From: Laetiporus sulphureus 93-53
Lineage: Eukaryota; Basidiomycota; Agaricomycetes; Polyporales; Laetiporaceae
Direction: 5' to 3'
Assembly (NCBI RefSeq): GCF_001632365.1
Contig: NW_024468513.1
Span: 801,167 to 865,166, forward strand
Length of the DNA: 64,000 nt
Notes under the pieces: generated by a model
Seen by the model: the letters and a program-made list of their open reading frames with translations, nothing else
Database searches by the model: none
What the model was told of the DNA's origin: nothing
Position numbers and translations under genes: made by a program
Part shown: piece by piece, positions 11,446 through 23,095 of the stretch
Position numbering within the stretch: position 1 is the first letter of the stretch
Layout of the letters: each line of letters begins with the position of its first letter

Positions 11446-11643
11446 GCTGCTCAAAGCGGGGCCACAGAGCGGGAATGTTGCAGGTGCTCAGCCGTTAGAC
11501 GCCCATATACACCATACCGGGAGCGCTCATGAGACGCCGGAGCTCGGTCGATTCCGAAAGCGGAACGCTGCTATCGACCCAAGCATCCACGAAACCCATC
11601 CTCGCCGACGCCATCAAGCCCTTCGCCGTCCACAACTATTCTA
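11446..11643. promoter_or_regulatory. Compact bidirectional promoter between PFD4 and P1
   Basis: Only 198 bases separate the ATG of prefoldin 4 (minus) from the ATG of ribosomal protein P1 (plus). There is no TATA box, which is usual for fungal ribosomal protein genes. The strip must carry both 5' leaders and both promoters. Confidence 0.5.
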
Positions 11644-12266
11644 ATGGTGTGTATCCATTGCTCTGCCGCGGCGCTGCTGTTCTTTGCCGCTGTGCGAGGA
11701 AGGGGTGTTATTTAAGAGGTGGATGCTATTCATTACAACAAGATGTACCCAAAACTTGCGAAAGCGCCCGGCTCGATACGCATGCTCTACCAGTATCACC
11801 AGGCTCACCCGTCCGTCCTCTAGGCATCCGCAGAACTTGCCGCTACGTACGCTGCACTCATCCTTGCCGATGAGGGCATTGAAATCACTGTCAGTTCTTG
11901 CAGCTATCCTTTCACTTTCGGAATCCTGACTCTGTAACTAGTCGGACAAAATTGTCGCGCTGACGAATGCCGCATCGGTTGAGCTTGAGCCAATCTGGGC
12001 ATCTCTGCTCGCGAAGGCGCTTGAGGGCAAGAATGTGAAGGAGCTCTTGTCGAACGTTGGTGCTGGTGGAGGTGCACCTGCAGTTGGCGCGGCACCTGCG
12101 GCTGGTGGAGGCGCGGCTGCAGCGGCGGAGGCACCGAAGGAGGAGGAGAAGAAAGAGGAGGAGAAGGAGGAGTCAGACGATGACATGGTACGCTCTTCCT
12201 TAATCGCAGATGGGAAGGTTGCATTAATCACGTTCGTGTTCATAGGGCTTCGGTCTCTTCGATTAG
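11644..12266 (+). CDS. RPP1: 60S acidic ribosomal stalk protein P1
   Basis: P1 pairs with P2 on the P0 stalk of the large ribosomal subunit and recruits translation GTPases. Four exons are read: 11644-11646 (the ATG alone), 11824-11889, 11942-12187 and 12246-12266. Together they give 111 residues, the usual size. The N-terminal dimer domain reads [20 protein letters not shown] then [19 protein letters not shown] and [10 protein letters not shown]. An Ala/Gly hinge and a Glu/Lys-rich acidic run follow. The last exon codes GFGLFD, the invariant C-terminal stalk peptide after ESDDDM. The ATG-only first exon is inferred because ATG is followed directly by a GT donor and the next exon begins GCATCC after TAG; no alternative start fits. 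Confidence 0.92.
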
Positions 12267-13460
12267 TCTCGTCTTCAATTTGTTCTCTCTTCATCGCATC
12301 ATCTCGTCATGTAACAATGACATGCATAGCTCTATTTATCTGCCGCGTTTCCCCAGTCCAACTTCGTTTTTGACGGGTTTCCAAGACCTATCCTTGTTGT
12401 GCTCTCACCTTATCGCCGTGGTTGGCTGTCCCCGCAATGGCGGAAGGAGCAAGTCGTCACGCAAACCGAAGCATCGTTGCATAAATTACAGTCGCTTTTG
12501 AAGGGCTGTGCTCTCTTTCGCTATGCTGTAAAGTTCCGTAGCCGATAGTGAGAGCTGCTTCGATCTCATGCCTCTGAGCTCCTATGTTCCAGGAGGTCGC
12601 CTCAAGCCACGTTCTCAATCAAAACTGGGATGGTGTACGATCCCGTCTTGTCAAACATCGAACATTGTCGTAAGTGGGTATCATGTGCAGGACACGATGT
12701 TGCGATGGGATTGTTAGCTGATTTGCAGGATCTGATTGTCTTCGGTCAGACTCAGGAGGATGTTCTGTACGGCTCTTGGTTGTAGAAAGTTCGACTACTA
12801 CCTTATTCCTCCGCCTGGATTAATAGGCTGGTGCAAATCGCTGGCAGTGGGCTATTGGGCTTCCCGAGGATACAGGCTTACTGCTAATGAATTTACATAG
12901 CAGCGCTACGTACTACACAGTACATGGATCGTACTCGCCATTCTCGACTACGTCGGCTCGTGATGAGTTACAATGGCCACAAATCAAGCCCGTGGTACAA
13001 TTCAAACATTAACGAGACGCTATTTAATAAAGCTACTATACCATGCCGGGAGTGGATTCACAGATTGCAATGTGGAAATTGGAGTCCCGTAATATGCTCC
13101 CATGACGGGCGGCGTCCGTGCGGCTTCACGCATCGTCTGTTGCTCCGCTACCATGAAGAGGCCGTCTCAATGCGCCGATCCTTAGGAGGCAGAGAGACAC
13201 ACCTACCCACCCGCTGAGTCTTAACAAGCATCTCTGGATGCCTTCGAGATATTCCTCTTGCCCGCCCGGTCTGCTAAGTCCACGAAACGCTTGGCCGGAC
13301 TAGTCTGCCGGACAGTCACTTTGGTGTGCAACAGGCGAAGCGATTGGGCCGTGTCGCCCAGCAGAACGATATCGTCGTCCGGATTAGGCGCATGAATCGA
13401 GCGCTTCAGTCCATATGCGGGGGTTCTCTGTTCATAACGCAGTTTAGTGCCGGTGGGTCA
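12267..13460. other. Intergenic stretch without recognised gene
   Basis: These 1.2 kb lie between the P1 gene and the end of the Ser/Thr-rich membrane protein gene on the other strand. The first few hundred bases are probably the P1 3' untranslated region. Short open frames at 12924-13217 and 13326-13547 look random and I support no gene. Confidence 0.4.
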
Positions 13461-15859
13461 CTAGCTAGAGCTGACGTATGCACATACGGGAGGCAGGTTA
13501 TTCGGATCCGCTTTCGCAACCAAAGGAGGTCTAGATGTATGTTGTGATCTCGCCAAATTTGTACGCGCCGATGAATGCGAACTTTGCACCGGATGCGTCA
13601 AGATGGGTTTAACGGATGCCGGAAGTAGCAGGACGCGTCGTGAGGTGTTTGCAGCCTTAGTAGGACCAGGAGCATGTGTTGATTCTCTTGTGCTACGAGC
13701 GGTAGATGACAAGGTCGCACTGGCGAAGGAACCCTTCGTGCCAGAAGGGACGGCCTGTGAAGAGGCGTGGGTGGATGCTCCAAGGTCTGAGGGAGCAGAG
13801 GGAGCAGTTTGTACCCGAGCGTGGATGGATGCATTGGCGTCAGGAGGAGCAGTCGTGGTATGTGTATGGATCGCAGTGCTAGTGCGGGAAGATGTGTTGG
13901 ATGAACGAGCGGGCACAAAGGTGCCAATCCCAGGAGGAAGGGCCGAAGAACGAGCGTGAACCGATGCGCCGATTTCAGGGCAGACAGACTCCGACCGCAT
14001 GTGAATAGAGGCAACCGACCTAGTTGGTTGTGCAGGAGAAGAGATCGGCTTCGCCGCAAAATCAGTTGCACGGAGCGGGCTCGGAGATTCAGCCATCATC
14101 AAGCGGATGTGCTCTGTGTGGCCAGACCGCGAAGGCGCTGCAGTTTCCGCGTTGCGCGTTACCGGCGTAGAGTGCCATGGGACACCTTCCGGTACCGTAT
14201 CGGCCCGTTCCAGCACGGGAAAGCGCTTCCAAAGGGTATCAGATACTGAGCGAGATGCGTGGATGGAAGCACTGATCGCTCTTGATGGAGGAATTGAGGA
14301 AGATGCCTCAGTAACAACATGCTTGGGGACGGTGCCTATTTCGCACGGTGTTTCAGGCGACGAGTTCCCCACAGCGTTTGCAGGAGCCTTCACGGTGTGC
14401 TCGGCAGTACCGATATTTCTAAGCGATGACGGAGGTTGAAGTGTGCAAGACTCAGAAGCAAACTTAGGTATGGAAGGCGTCACAATAGGCCTAGGAAGCG
14501 CAGACACACTGTACGTGGAAAGTGTTTTGACCGTATCGCCACTGACAGGAACACCAATAGAGCATTGAGAGTCCATCGACAGCACGTCCGGAACACGAGC
14601 AACAGAAGAGCCGTCACTAGCACACGCCACTATTGCGAACGTCTTGTCCTTGAGTTCATGATCGCGAGGGGTTGGTTCGTTTCCTCCTTTCTTGGCGGCA
14701 TTCACAGCGGCCAGGCGGCTGGTTCTATCGGATGCAGGAGGTGTCGGAAGTGTTTCAAATGCTAGCTCAGGTTCAACGGAGGATGTCACAGATTGGCACC
14801 GGGAGTCATGCAGCTTTTCAGGTGACGAAAGAGAACTCTGTGCAGCCGTTGTACCCAGGAACTGCATAGAAGGCGAAGGAGACAGTATCACAGAAAGAGA
14901 CCTCGGAACGTCGCCGTTCTTCTTGTCCTTGTCATTATCACCTGTCGTCGGTCGTTCATCCACAACGAAGGTGTCAGATAGAGACAACAGCATTAAGGAC
15001 TTGTCCATTGACGGAAGCCGCCTAGCATCGATTCCAGATGTCCCAGCAGCGTCAGCAAAATTTCTGATCTGTTCCAGCGAAGAAACAGAGGTGTCGACAG
15101 TAGAATCATATATAGCCTCAGTACAAAGAACCAATACCACATCACAAGTCTTCTCTGGGCTTTCGAACCACTTTAAATCTGCATTGGTGCCTGTGATCCG
15201 AGCGTCGCAGTCGTCAAGATCAACATTGACTGACGGCTCAGCTGAGATAGATGGTCCAGGAGGCATCGTTCCATCTAGCTTGCACTGGAAGGTGTCAGAC
15301 TCCTAGTGAGATAAATAATTCTAAGGACCGATCTACTTGCCTTGAGCTCGACGTCAAGGGGGAAACCTTCAGGGTCAACGACCAGTTCCGGCATTTTACT
15401 CCGGTCGGAGTCAGGCAGTGCATTGAAGATAATAAAGGTCAGAGAAGAGAGGCCGGTCAATGCGGGGACAGCGACCAGCACTGCACATACGAACAAAAGG
15501 AGAGTGGGAGGTAGTAGGGGTTCGGCAACTCCACTGGGACATTGGACGCCGAATTGGAAGGAGGGTATCGGACTCGAGTGAGGCGAAGGGTTGTAGACTG
15601 TGAGTGCAGTGGTGACTCTGGTAGCCAAATCCGAGGACGTAGCAGATACGGAGAACGATGCACCATCACTCGCAATTCCAGCGCGGCTGGAGATCGAAGG
15701 TAATCTATGCAAGCACTCTGTTAAGTTTTCGCCATCAAGGAGCACGAGCACTCACCCTAATTTCCATGAGAATCCTGTCGAACTTCCGGGAACGAAGGCA
15801 TATAGGAATAGTCCAGTGAGTGCAAATGCGCTCTGGATGATCACGCCAATTAGCAGCAT
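13461..15859 (-). CDS. Ser/Thr-rich membrane protein with degenerate tandem repeats, unknown function
   Basis: Three exons are read. The first begins MLLIGVIIQSAFALTGLFLY at 15859, a signal anchor or first transmembrane helix. The second, after an intron at about 15755, includes the hydrophobic run PPTLLLFVCAVLVAVPALTG, a second helix. The third continues from VELK to ESDTFQCK across a GC-AG intron (AAG|gcaagt, about 15322) and runs over 600 residues to the stop at 13461. The long tail is rich in Ser, Thr, Pro and Ala and looks disordered. Near its end are about six imperfect 14-18-residue repeats of the form ASIHARSS..PP..G (plus coordinates about 13735-14020). No enzymatic motif is visible and I do not recognise the family. 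It is divergent from the Vps3844-type gene. Confidence 0.75.
13735..14020 (-). repeat. Imperfect protein-level tandem repeat, 14-18 residues per unit
   Basis: Successive units begin ASIHMRS, ASVHARSS, TFVPARSS, TAIHTHTT, ASIHARVQ and ASTHASSQ, each followed by a Pro/Ala/Gly-rich half. The unit is clear in protein and weak in DNA, suggesting an old expansion inside the disordered tail. Confidence 0.6.
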
Positions 15860-16470
15860 TATAAGATATTTAGACCAGTCTGGATATATATGTATAAATA
15901 GAGATATTCGTTACTGGAGGAGGCTCGTCAGATGGCGGGATGGAAAGGCAGACTGAACGCTCGACGATGTTCAACGGTGACAGCGTGCCTTTGACAGAAC
16001 TCTGCGGGACGTATTCTGCCACGTGCACCCGTCCGAGGCACTGCAGCTTCACGTTTAGCCCGAGGCTTGAATATCTGAATCGTAGCAAGATATCAACTTG
16101 AGTTTTTCTCTACCGTGGTAACTAGAGCTGCTCAGGATGCCTTCATACCAAAAAAAATGAGTACGACATGATAAGTGGCACGCTCTCAATAAACGAAATT
16201 CGGCAAGTACTCGCAGGCACCACAGAAAGGTCAGGCTTGGCGATTTCATTTGGTTGTGAGCACCGCAGACTAGTTATCCAGTAGGAGGTGCACAACCTCA
16301 CGTTAAGAATATAGGTGGTACCCATCGTATCGACGTGAAGTTCAGAAGTCGGACCCAACGGCTGAGCGTTGTGGACCGCCATATAAGCGCTCGTATAGTA
16401 TAAACAAAGGTAAATCATTATAGCGGTCAGCGTCCGCGAGACGCGCCGCACCGTGTCTGCAACCTGCATC
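15860..16470. promoter_or_regulatory. Shared upstream region of the membrane protein and the Vps3844-type gene
   Basis: This lies between two divergent starts (15859 minus, 16471 plus). It carries AT-rich TATA-like runs on both sides, at about 15884-15900 near the minus start and TATAAAC at 16399-16405 about 66 bases before the plus ATG. No gene is seen inside. Confidence 0.5.
16399..16405 (+). promoter_or_regulatory. TATA box for the Vps3844-type gene
   Basis: The sequence TATAAAC lies about 66 bases upstream of the ATG at 16471, a fitting distance for a short 5' leader. Confidence 0.45.
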
Positions 16471-17679
16471 ATGAAGGGACTTTCGATTTGTCTGCTCTTG
16501 GCTGGCGTGTCTCAAGCAGTGCGCGTGTACTTGAATCCACCTGTATCTCTACCCTCACAATTATCTGCGCAACAAGCGGGCGCCGCATTGTCTCGCCATC
16601 TTGGACTGGACTATTACGAGTCTCTGGACGATTGGGAACTGTTCGCAGGCTCATCGAAGCAAGAAGCGTTTGTAGGACAGGGACCGGGAAGTGCGTTGCT
16701 GCTGAGCATCGACGAGGAGGACGCTGTAGGTACGTCGTGCATGGCTCAGCTTGAGGTTCGGTCGACCGATTGTGTGATTCCTAGGTGTCATTCCCTCTTC
16801 CTTTAAGGAGTCCTTCTCCCTCTCCGATGAACCGTCGCCATCTTCACTCGCTACGCTCATCCCGACATACCTTGACCGTGCACACCATTCATACTCGCAT
16901 ATATTCTCTCATTCTCAGCTTCCAACCGAGGCTCCTCGCATTATCGACATCTTCTCTGTCCCATCCTCTGCATCCCAGACATTTCTGGAGGAGATGACTA
17001 CCATAGTTGGCTTTTTGGAATCAGATGACATACCAAATGACAAGTTTGCAGCCGTCGAGCTAAGGGGTTTGGCCGAGCTCGCAGCGGAATTTGGACGCGA
17101 CAGCGAGCAATATCGTCTTGCTTCCGAGACCATCCGGGGCCTCCTCTCTAGCGCCATCGAGAAGCGTGGCCTGAAGCTTGCCTTGGTGACTGTGCCCGTC
17201 TCTGCATTCCAAGCGAAGCGCCAAGAGCTTCAGCCTCCGCAGAGTCCCTTCCCTCCTCCCATGCCAGGACCTGCAGAGCCGATTGACGCCGTCGCGACAT
17301 GCTACACCACAGCCACTGCTTGTGGAAATGCCACGAACGCCTGCAGCAGTCATGGGGAATGTGTTGAGGCGAGCAAGGCTGGGCGGACTTGTTTCGTATG
17401 TGCATGCGCTGCAACGACGGATGACCGAGGGCGTACCGAGCTTTGGGCAGGTAATGCGTGTGAGCGCAAAGATGTCAGCGGGTGCGTGAATATATCCCTA
17501 TCCTCTGCTCTGGTTTTTATGTCTCCCTTCCATTCAGCCCTTTCACCTTGATTGCCGGCACAGTAGTGGCGCTCATCCTCCTCGTCGGAGGCTCAATCGC
17601 GTTGCTCTCTACGATTGGAGACCAGGAATTGCCAAATACTCTTACAGGTGGAATTGTGCCTACGACTCGAAAGGATTGA
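16471..17679 (+). CDS. Vps3844-family ER membrane protein
   Basis: Three exons are read. The start MKGLSICLLLAGVSQAV is a signal peptide. The luminal part includes LSRHLGLDYYESLDDW and a helical region (FAAVELRGLAELAAEFG). Next comes a cysteine-rich, EGF-like stretch (CGNATNACSSHGECVEASK through CFVCACAATTDDRG, ending WAGNACERKDVSG). The last exon gives one transmembrane helix (FTLIAGTVVALILLVGG) and a short cytosolic tail. This arrangement of signal peptide, cysteine-rich Vps3844/DUF3844 C-terminal domain and terminal membrane helix is typical of a fungal ER-membrane family whose role is poorly known; a link to vacuolar sorting is by family name only. Introns lie at about 16731-16785 and 17481-17538. 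Confidence 0.85.
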
Positions 17680-18114
17680 GGTATCCTACGAACACTAGCA
17701 AATGACATGTTCGGCTCTGATGCTACTAATTTGTACTGAGACGATCGTCCGGTCTCATTCTCGAGGTGATTGGGATGGTCACTTGTATCATGACACTTAT
17801 GCATGAAATGTTTTATATATTACAAAAATCCCATCCTTTCAGCCTTTACTGAATATGCTGGGATGCCGCTCTTCCAATCCGTCTTGCTATATGTTTTGTG
17901 GATCCCAATTAGGGAGGGATGCATCCGAATACGGTACGTTTTGAATGTTTTGACATCTCCGTGACATTACACGAACGTTCAACATGTCGTCGGAGTAAGC
18001 CGAGCAAGTTCAACTTTGTTCGGAATCGGATGGGCTTAACATTGTGACTCTCTTCTGTCCCAGTCTATCGCATCGACGTTCTGTTCTGCACACCCTGTCC
18101 CTACTGTTCGAATT
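17680..18114. other. Intergenic between two plus-strand genes
   Basis: Probably the 3' untranslated region of the Vps3844-type gene (TATATATTACAAA near 17813) and the promoter of the next gene. An upstream ATG at about 17983 followed by a GT donor exists, but its phase does not fit the downstream frame. Confidence 0.4.
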
Positions 18115-18924
18115 ATGGAGGTTCCTACAACCACTAGTGCTGGTCACTCTGCCGTCTCAACTTCTGCCTGTCAACCACTGCTTGCGAGAATACAGGACGC
18201 TGGCCTGGCGCCAAAGATGTGGGAGAAGACTGATCCAGAATCTCGTCCGATTAAAGCATCTCGTTCCAAAAAGATGCGAGGCTCCGGTATCTCCAAGAAG
18301 AAACAAACGAAGCGGCAAGTGGAACAATCTAGCGTGAAGACGCAAGGAAATGTCATTTCCAGGATCTCAAAAGACGATGTGGGTCCTTCAGGTGCTAAGC
18401 CTCATCACTGGTCTGGATTGACATACGAACGGACCGAATCCAGGCGGAGAACCAGCCTGTTCTTGATGCAGGACCTGCAATTTCAGCTCGAGCGACGTCC
18501 GCGAGGAAACGACCCCAACTGTCGCCCGCCGCATTTCGCACTGTTCGAGCGGTCCTTGACTCTCGCACCTCGCGTGAACGGGTAAGCACAATATCTCAAA
18601 GGGACATGTAACCTTAACGCAACGGTTGTCGCCGTGCAGGCACAGCAGAAACAAATGGAGCTCAAGATTCGCGGTGCAGCTCAAGCCATGTCCAGCGGTC
18701 ACGACATGCGATTCCTGTATTACAGCCTCGAGATGGGCATTATACCCGTTGAGCAGTTGAGGACTTCGTCACACTGCGTGCCGAGCTCTTCGTCGACGGA
18801 CAGTGTCTCGCTGGTCAGCTCGTCGCCGCCGCGCCCGGTTGTCGCAGCCTTTCTCCAGGAAGCATGGCCCCAGCTCCAGTGCTTAGAGATGCCGGATAGT
18901 ATGCGAAACATTTCGCGCGACTGA
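18115..18924 (+). CDS. Hypothetical protein, two exons, unknown function
   Basis: The first exon (18115 to about 18575) begins MEVPTTTSAGHSA and carries a Lys/Arg-rich run (KKKQTKRQVE), possibly a nuclear localisation signal. It then reads RRTSLFLMQDLQFQLERRP. The second exon, after an intron of about 65 nt ending near 18639, begins with a helix (QQKQMELKIRGAAQAM) and ends PDSMRNISRD at 18924. To keep this frame the donor must be the weaker gtgaac at 18576 rather than gtaagc a few bases on; the latter would give an early stop. I do not recognise the family. It is convergent with the SRPK-like kinase. Confidence 0.5.
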
Positions 18925-19228
18925 AGGCATGCGGAGCAGACGACACAAACTCACACCCTCGGACCTCTGTACAATTTACATTATGCACATGACGGCCTAT
19001 TCTTCTCACATTGCAATGTATACTTACTCTATCTTCCCCCACGATTCTTTGGTATGTGCATGTTCACCTGATGTATCTTCTAGAGCACTATAAAATGTGC
19101 AGCCTTTTGAGTGATGTCGAATATCGGATGATTAAATAGAGAGAACTACTGTTGACATTAAAGTACAGTATGATAACGCTACGATAATAAATACAATAAC
19201 AAACGGAGTGGGTTAGATAACATCCTCT
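18925..19228. other. Short convergent intergenic region
   Basis: AT-rich 3' untranslated sequence of two converging genes. No feature seen. Confidence 0.4.
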
Positions 19229-20942
19229 TTAATGCGCTAGCCACGGGTCCTGCAGCAGCTCCTGCGCAGACGCACGATTAGCCGGGTCCAGCCGCAGGCA
19301 CCGCTTCATGAGCGCCGATGCGCCCTCGATATCGGCAGGCGGGATCGGCAGACATGTCTCGCGAATGCGTTCCTGGAAGGTAATAGGGTCGAGCGTCTGG
19401 AGTTCCTTCAATCTCTGAAGACCTGCATATCAGACGAAGTCGCTTCAGTGTTCTGCAACGCTACGACAATTCAAGCCACTTACCATCCTTAGTGAAGTAC
19501 TGCGATGCTTGAGAGCATTGTTTCAGGTAGTCTTCGTCGAAGCTCTCGCCGCAGAAACAAAGCATCTGGTAAAGCATCGAGTGTTCGATGGGCTCATCCG
19601 GTGGGCCCATTGGCATGAAGAGCGGCTGGCCAGTGAGCAGCTCGAACACCTGCAGATCGAGATGACTGTGAGATTGGGGACAATGCAGAAGGTCACAGTT
19701 CTCCTACCAAGCAACCGAACGTCCACACGTCGATCTTCTCATCCCACTTCTTGCCTAGGATGATCTCCGGTGGACGCATGCCGAGCGGGGTGATATCGTT
19801 CGTCTTGGTACAGTTCGAAAGTATTTGTGCTGGCACAAGCGACGTCAGTGAAACATACAATGCATACACACAGAACATACCACAGCCAAAGTCCGCAATC
19901 TTGAACGTATGCGACGTCAATGTGCTGGCGAGGGGCGGCGGGAGCGGCTGAGACTCATAGGCCGTCACCATATGACGCAGGCTCTTCTCAGGTGGATACG
20001 TCCGTGGTGGGGTGTCCTTGAGCCACTCGTCGAGAGTCGCAGTGGAGTATTGCAAGCCGGTCATGATGTTATCAGGCTTCAAATCTGTGAAACTGTAAGC
20101 AAATGACATATTGCACGTCGACAACTGACACTAACCGGTATGGACAATGCCTCGTGCATGCATATGTGCCATTCCACGAAGCACATCGCGCAATATGTGC
20201 TTGACAACGGGGAGAGATAAAACGCCATAGGGAACCATCATCCGCAGCTCCTCCACGCTTGAACCCAACAGATCCATTGCCAAGCAGAGGTGCTCGCCAT
20301 CCTCGGGATCAATGCCAGGTGTGATGAAACCTGCGATCATCCGTTGACAGTACGACTCCGGTGCACCCGGAGGTACCCAAAGGCGACGATGCACGTGAAA
20401 CTCGCGCAATTCGTGGGTGAGGTTCATCCGTGTGGCATAGCCTGTCAAGATCTTGACAGCCACATGTTGGTCCTTACTGTCGTCATGACCGCGCGATGAG
20501 AGATCGGACAAGTTAACAATCGTGCAATCAGTAGCGTATGCGATATGACGGCTCACCTTAGATCTCGTGCCATCCAGACACTAGAAGTGGCGCCGAGCCC
20601 GAGCTTGCTCTCCAGCTTGAAGCGGCCGCCTGGTCCGAGGCGGTCACCGGGACCACCCTGATAGTAACCAAACCCCTCAGAAGCAGGGAGCCCAAGAGGC
20701 TCCTCCATGAATGACAATGGAGACTCTTCATCAGTAGACGCAAGAGGAGAAGGTGTGTCTGTCGGAACTAAAACATTCAATGCAGGGAAATATTTGGATG
20801 CAGGTGTGGAGTCAAGAATGGGAGCCAGCGAATAGGTACGCGCATGCAGAACGATCACTGAGGGCGATAACGATCGCAGCCTGTTGGAAAACGTGCTCCT
20901 CAAAAGAGACTTGAACACACGCGTAAGGAGAGGCATGAGCAC
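19229..20942 (-). CDS. SRPK-like protein kinase (HTD catalytic loop)
   Basis: Six exons assemble a CMGC-group kinase of the SR-protein kinase-like family that is expanded in mushroom-forming fungi. The N-terminal leader includes PASEGFGYYQGG. The kinase lobe begins FKLESKLGLGATSSVWMARD (glycine loop), then HVAVKILTGYATRMN (ATP Lys). The catalytic loop is split by an intron and reads GIVHT-DLKPDNIM, with HTD replacing HRD, as is usual in this fungal group. The metal-binding motif reads IADFGCAQ, then PPEIILGKKWDEKIDVWTFG and LVFELLTGQPLF. It ends LDPANRASAQELLQDPWL, the end of the kinase fold. Between lobes there is a spacer (WLKDTPPRTYPPEKSLRHMV) typical of SRPKs. All core catalytic residues except the HRD Arg are present, so it is probably active. 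Confidence 0.9.
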
Positions 20943-21694
20943 GGCTAGGTGTGTCGGCAGTTATAGGGATCGGAGACGTCCAGATGTAAAGAACTTGAGC
21001 CTCATGGCAAGGTATTGCGCCGCCTTTATACCTGCACGAATTCGGAGATGTACGATGCTCATGGCGTCATACGGCTGTTGCTTGCTTTTAGTCTGCGCAC
21101 CTTATACGAATACATCCAGGCCACACAGGACTATCGTTCTTAGGTCATGAACTTCTCTTCGCGACGTGCTAAATGAGATCTGAACCCCCCCTAAGTGAAT
21201 GCACATTCTGCATAGAACGTCAAATGAAGAGGCATCAAAAGAAGATCCCACTCACCGCGACAGAGCTCACAAGTGAGATACCGCTTACGCTCAATTCCGT
21301 TAAGCTGGTGCTCTAGAATGGGTGGCGAATTCGGATTTCGCTAGCAGCTTACTGACAGGATCATGATCCATGTCACTAGACCTAGTATCAATCCCTGTTT
21401 CACATAGTCTTTCGGAAATGAATGAGTAATGTACGCAGGACGAGACCCGCCGCTCATGAGCTTCTGGTAGAGCAATCAATGTCGCTGGAGGCTAACACTG
21501 CGGCGGGCCACAACTTGTCAGCACGTTTTGATGGCATCTGATTAGGCACAGTCACCGAGTTGGCCCTCCCCAGTTTGCGACAGCGTTCGTCTTGAATGAA
21601 TTGCCAGATTTACACTGAATGTACATGAGGCTCTCTCGCCGCGTCGGTGAGCCCGTGAGGGTAATCGGAACATAGTCCAAGTGGCACGGGTAGG
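20943..21694. other. Intergenic: upstream of the kinase, downstream of a relic
   Basis: This contains the promoter of the SRPK-like gene. Beyond about 21100 I see nothing recognisable up to the end of the decayed S28 copy. Confidence 0.4.
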
Positions 21695-23095
21695 TCACCG
21701 GGCCCAAGTCCTGTAATCGAGGTCATGTGCCGTCCGAATTCGGAGACACATCATATCACCGGAGGCCTCCGCTCTTCCAGCCAGCTCTTCATGACAGCCA
21801 ATCCAAAGAACAGCATGGCGCGAAGTGAACAAATCAGAGTAACGATGCCCATTCCCGACCACCATAGGCTGTGATTCTGTTCCGACAAGTTGCATCCCAT
21901 AGACATTACCACGTCATGCCATAGATCTCCTACAAGGATTACGTGGTCAGGCCCTCACTGTGTCATTATACTGTGAAGGCTGCGCATGCTCCTGTTGACG
22001 AAGAAGATATGGTCAGCACGCACAAACCGCCCCTCGTACTAATTTTGTCTGTCAATCCCAATGTCGGCACAGGGAGATTGCTGTAGATTGCCGGGAAGTA
22101 GCTTACACATTGTGACGCAGCGCTGAGATTCATGAAGAGAGCTTCCGTGTGAACCAAACAATAGCGACTTACCTCTCAGTGTACCGGTTGTATCAGGCGA
22201 GATACGACGCTCGGCACGCCCATGGGCGCACCGTTCTGAAAGAGGTCCATCTGGTGACAGCTGCGACACACCATCACCGTTGCAATCCAGAATCAGGAAC
22301 GGCGCTCATCGTTGACAGATACATCATTGTACATTGACGCCAAGGCGTGGACATGCCGAAACGTTCCCTAATGAGCTGCGCTTCAGGAACGGCTCGTCTA
22401 GAAAGTGGAGAAAGCTCACTTCGAAAAGATCTTCCCACAGATTACGGGAAGGAAGAAAATCAGCTCGTTCGAGCATATTACGCTCTCAGGTTGTGTGCGT
22501 TTTGCCGCCAGGATCCCACGCGGGTAGAGCATAATCTGTTCCTACTTATCCCCAATAGCTGCATTGACGCCTTCTTTCATCTCCAATGCATCACACGAGA
22601 TAGAAAGGCGGCAGTGCCTGACACTCACTGTATAAAGGATGCTGCACCGTGGGAGGGATCATATGATCTTGTAAGCTTTCCGAACATCATATTTGAATGC
22701 TGACGAGTCCATGAGCAGCTGAAATATACTGAGCGTGTATGACAGCCATACCGAATACATTCATGACCGAGTGAAACATCTTTGCGTCATTAGGCACAAC
22801 CTGCACGATTGTTGAGCAGTGCTGCAGCACGTGCTTATGGATGATATCGAAGTAGCCCCAAAAGTCACTGATACGGGAGATGTGAGAGAGCATCAACTCG
22901 ATGAAATCGGGATTACATACATGACGCTCACAACAACATCGTAAGATGTCAGGCAGCTTGAAAGAGACGAACTTACTATATGAAAGTGCAGATGTTGACA
23001 GCGAGAGTCAACTATATCGTAGGCTGCACACCTCAGTGTGAAGCTAGTCAGCACTTCAGCGTACCTGCGGATCATCAGAATAGCCACTTGCTGCT
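21695..23095 (-). pseudogene. Decayed S28 peptidase, tandem relic of the neighbouring gene
   Basis: On the minus strand, in the same order as the intact S28 gene at 23416-25487, fragments can be aligned by eye. They include RRYAEVLTSFTL (about 23067), WGYFDIIHKH (about 22859), TDYALPAWDPGGK with an in-frame stop just before it (about 22530), FQNGAPMGVPSVVSRL (about 22220), CVSYFPAIYSNLP (about 22110), VRADHIFFVN (about 22015) and QPMVVGNGHRYSDL (about 21870). The order matches the functional gene, but the pieces sit in different frames with stops and shifts between them. The nucleophile motif GGSYAGA of the intact gene is RRYAEV here, so the catalytic Ser is lost, while the C-terminal His motif survives as GHRYSD. 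It is best read as a dead duplicate. Confidence 0.8.

Noticed and set aside
14692..15306. 204-codon plus-strand frame
   Set aside because: It is antisense to the Ser/Thr-rich membrane protein. The long frame and the spliced N-terminus on the minus strand are preferred.
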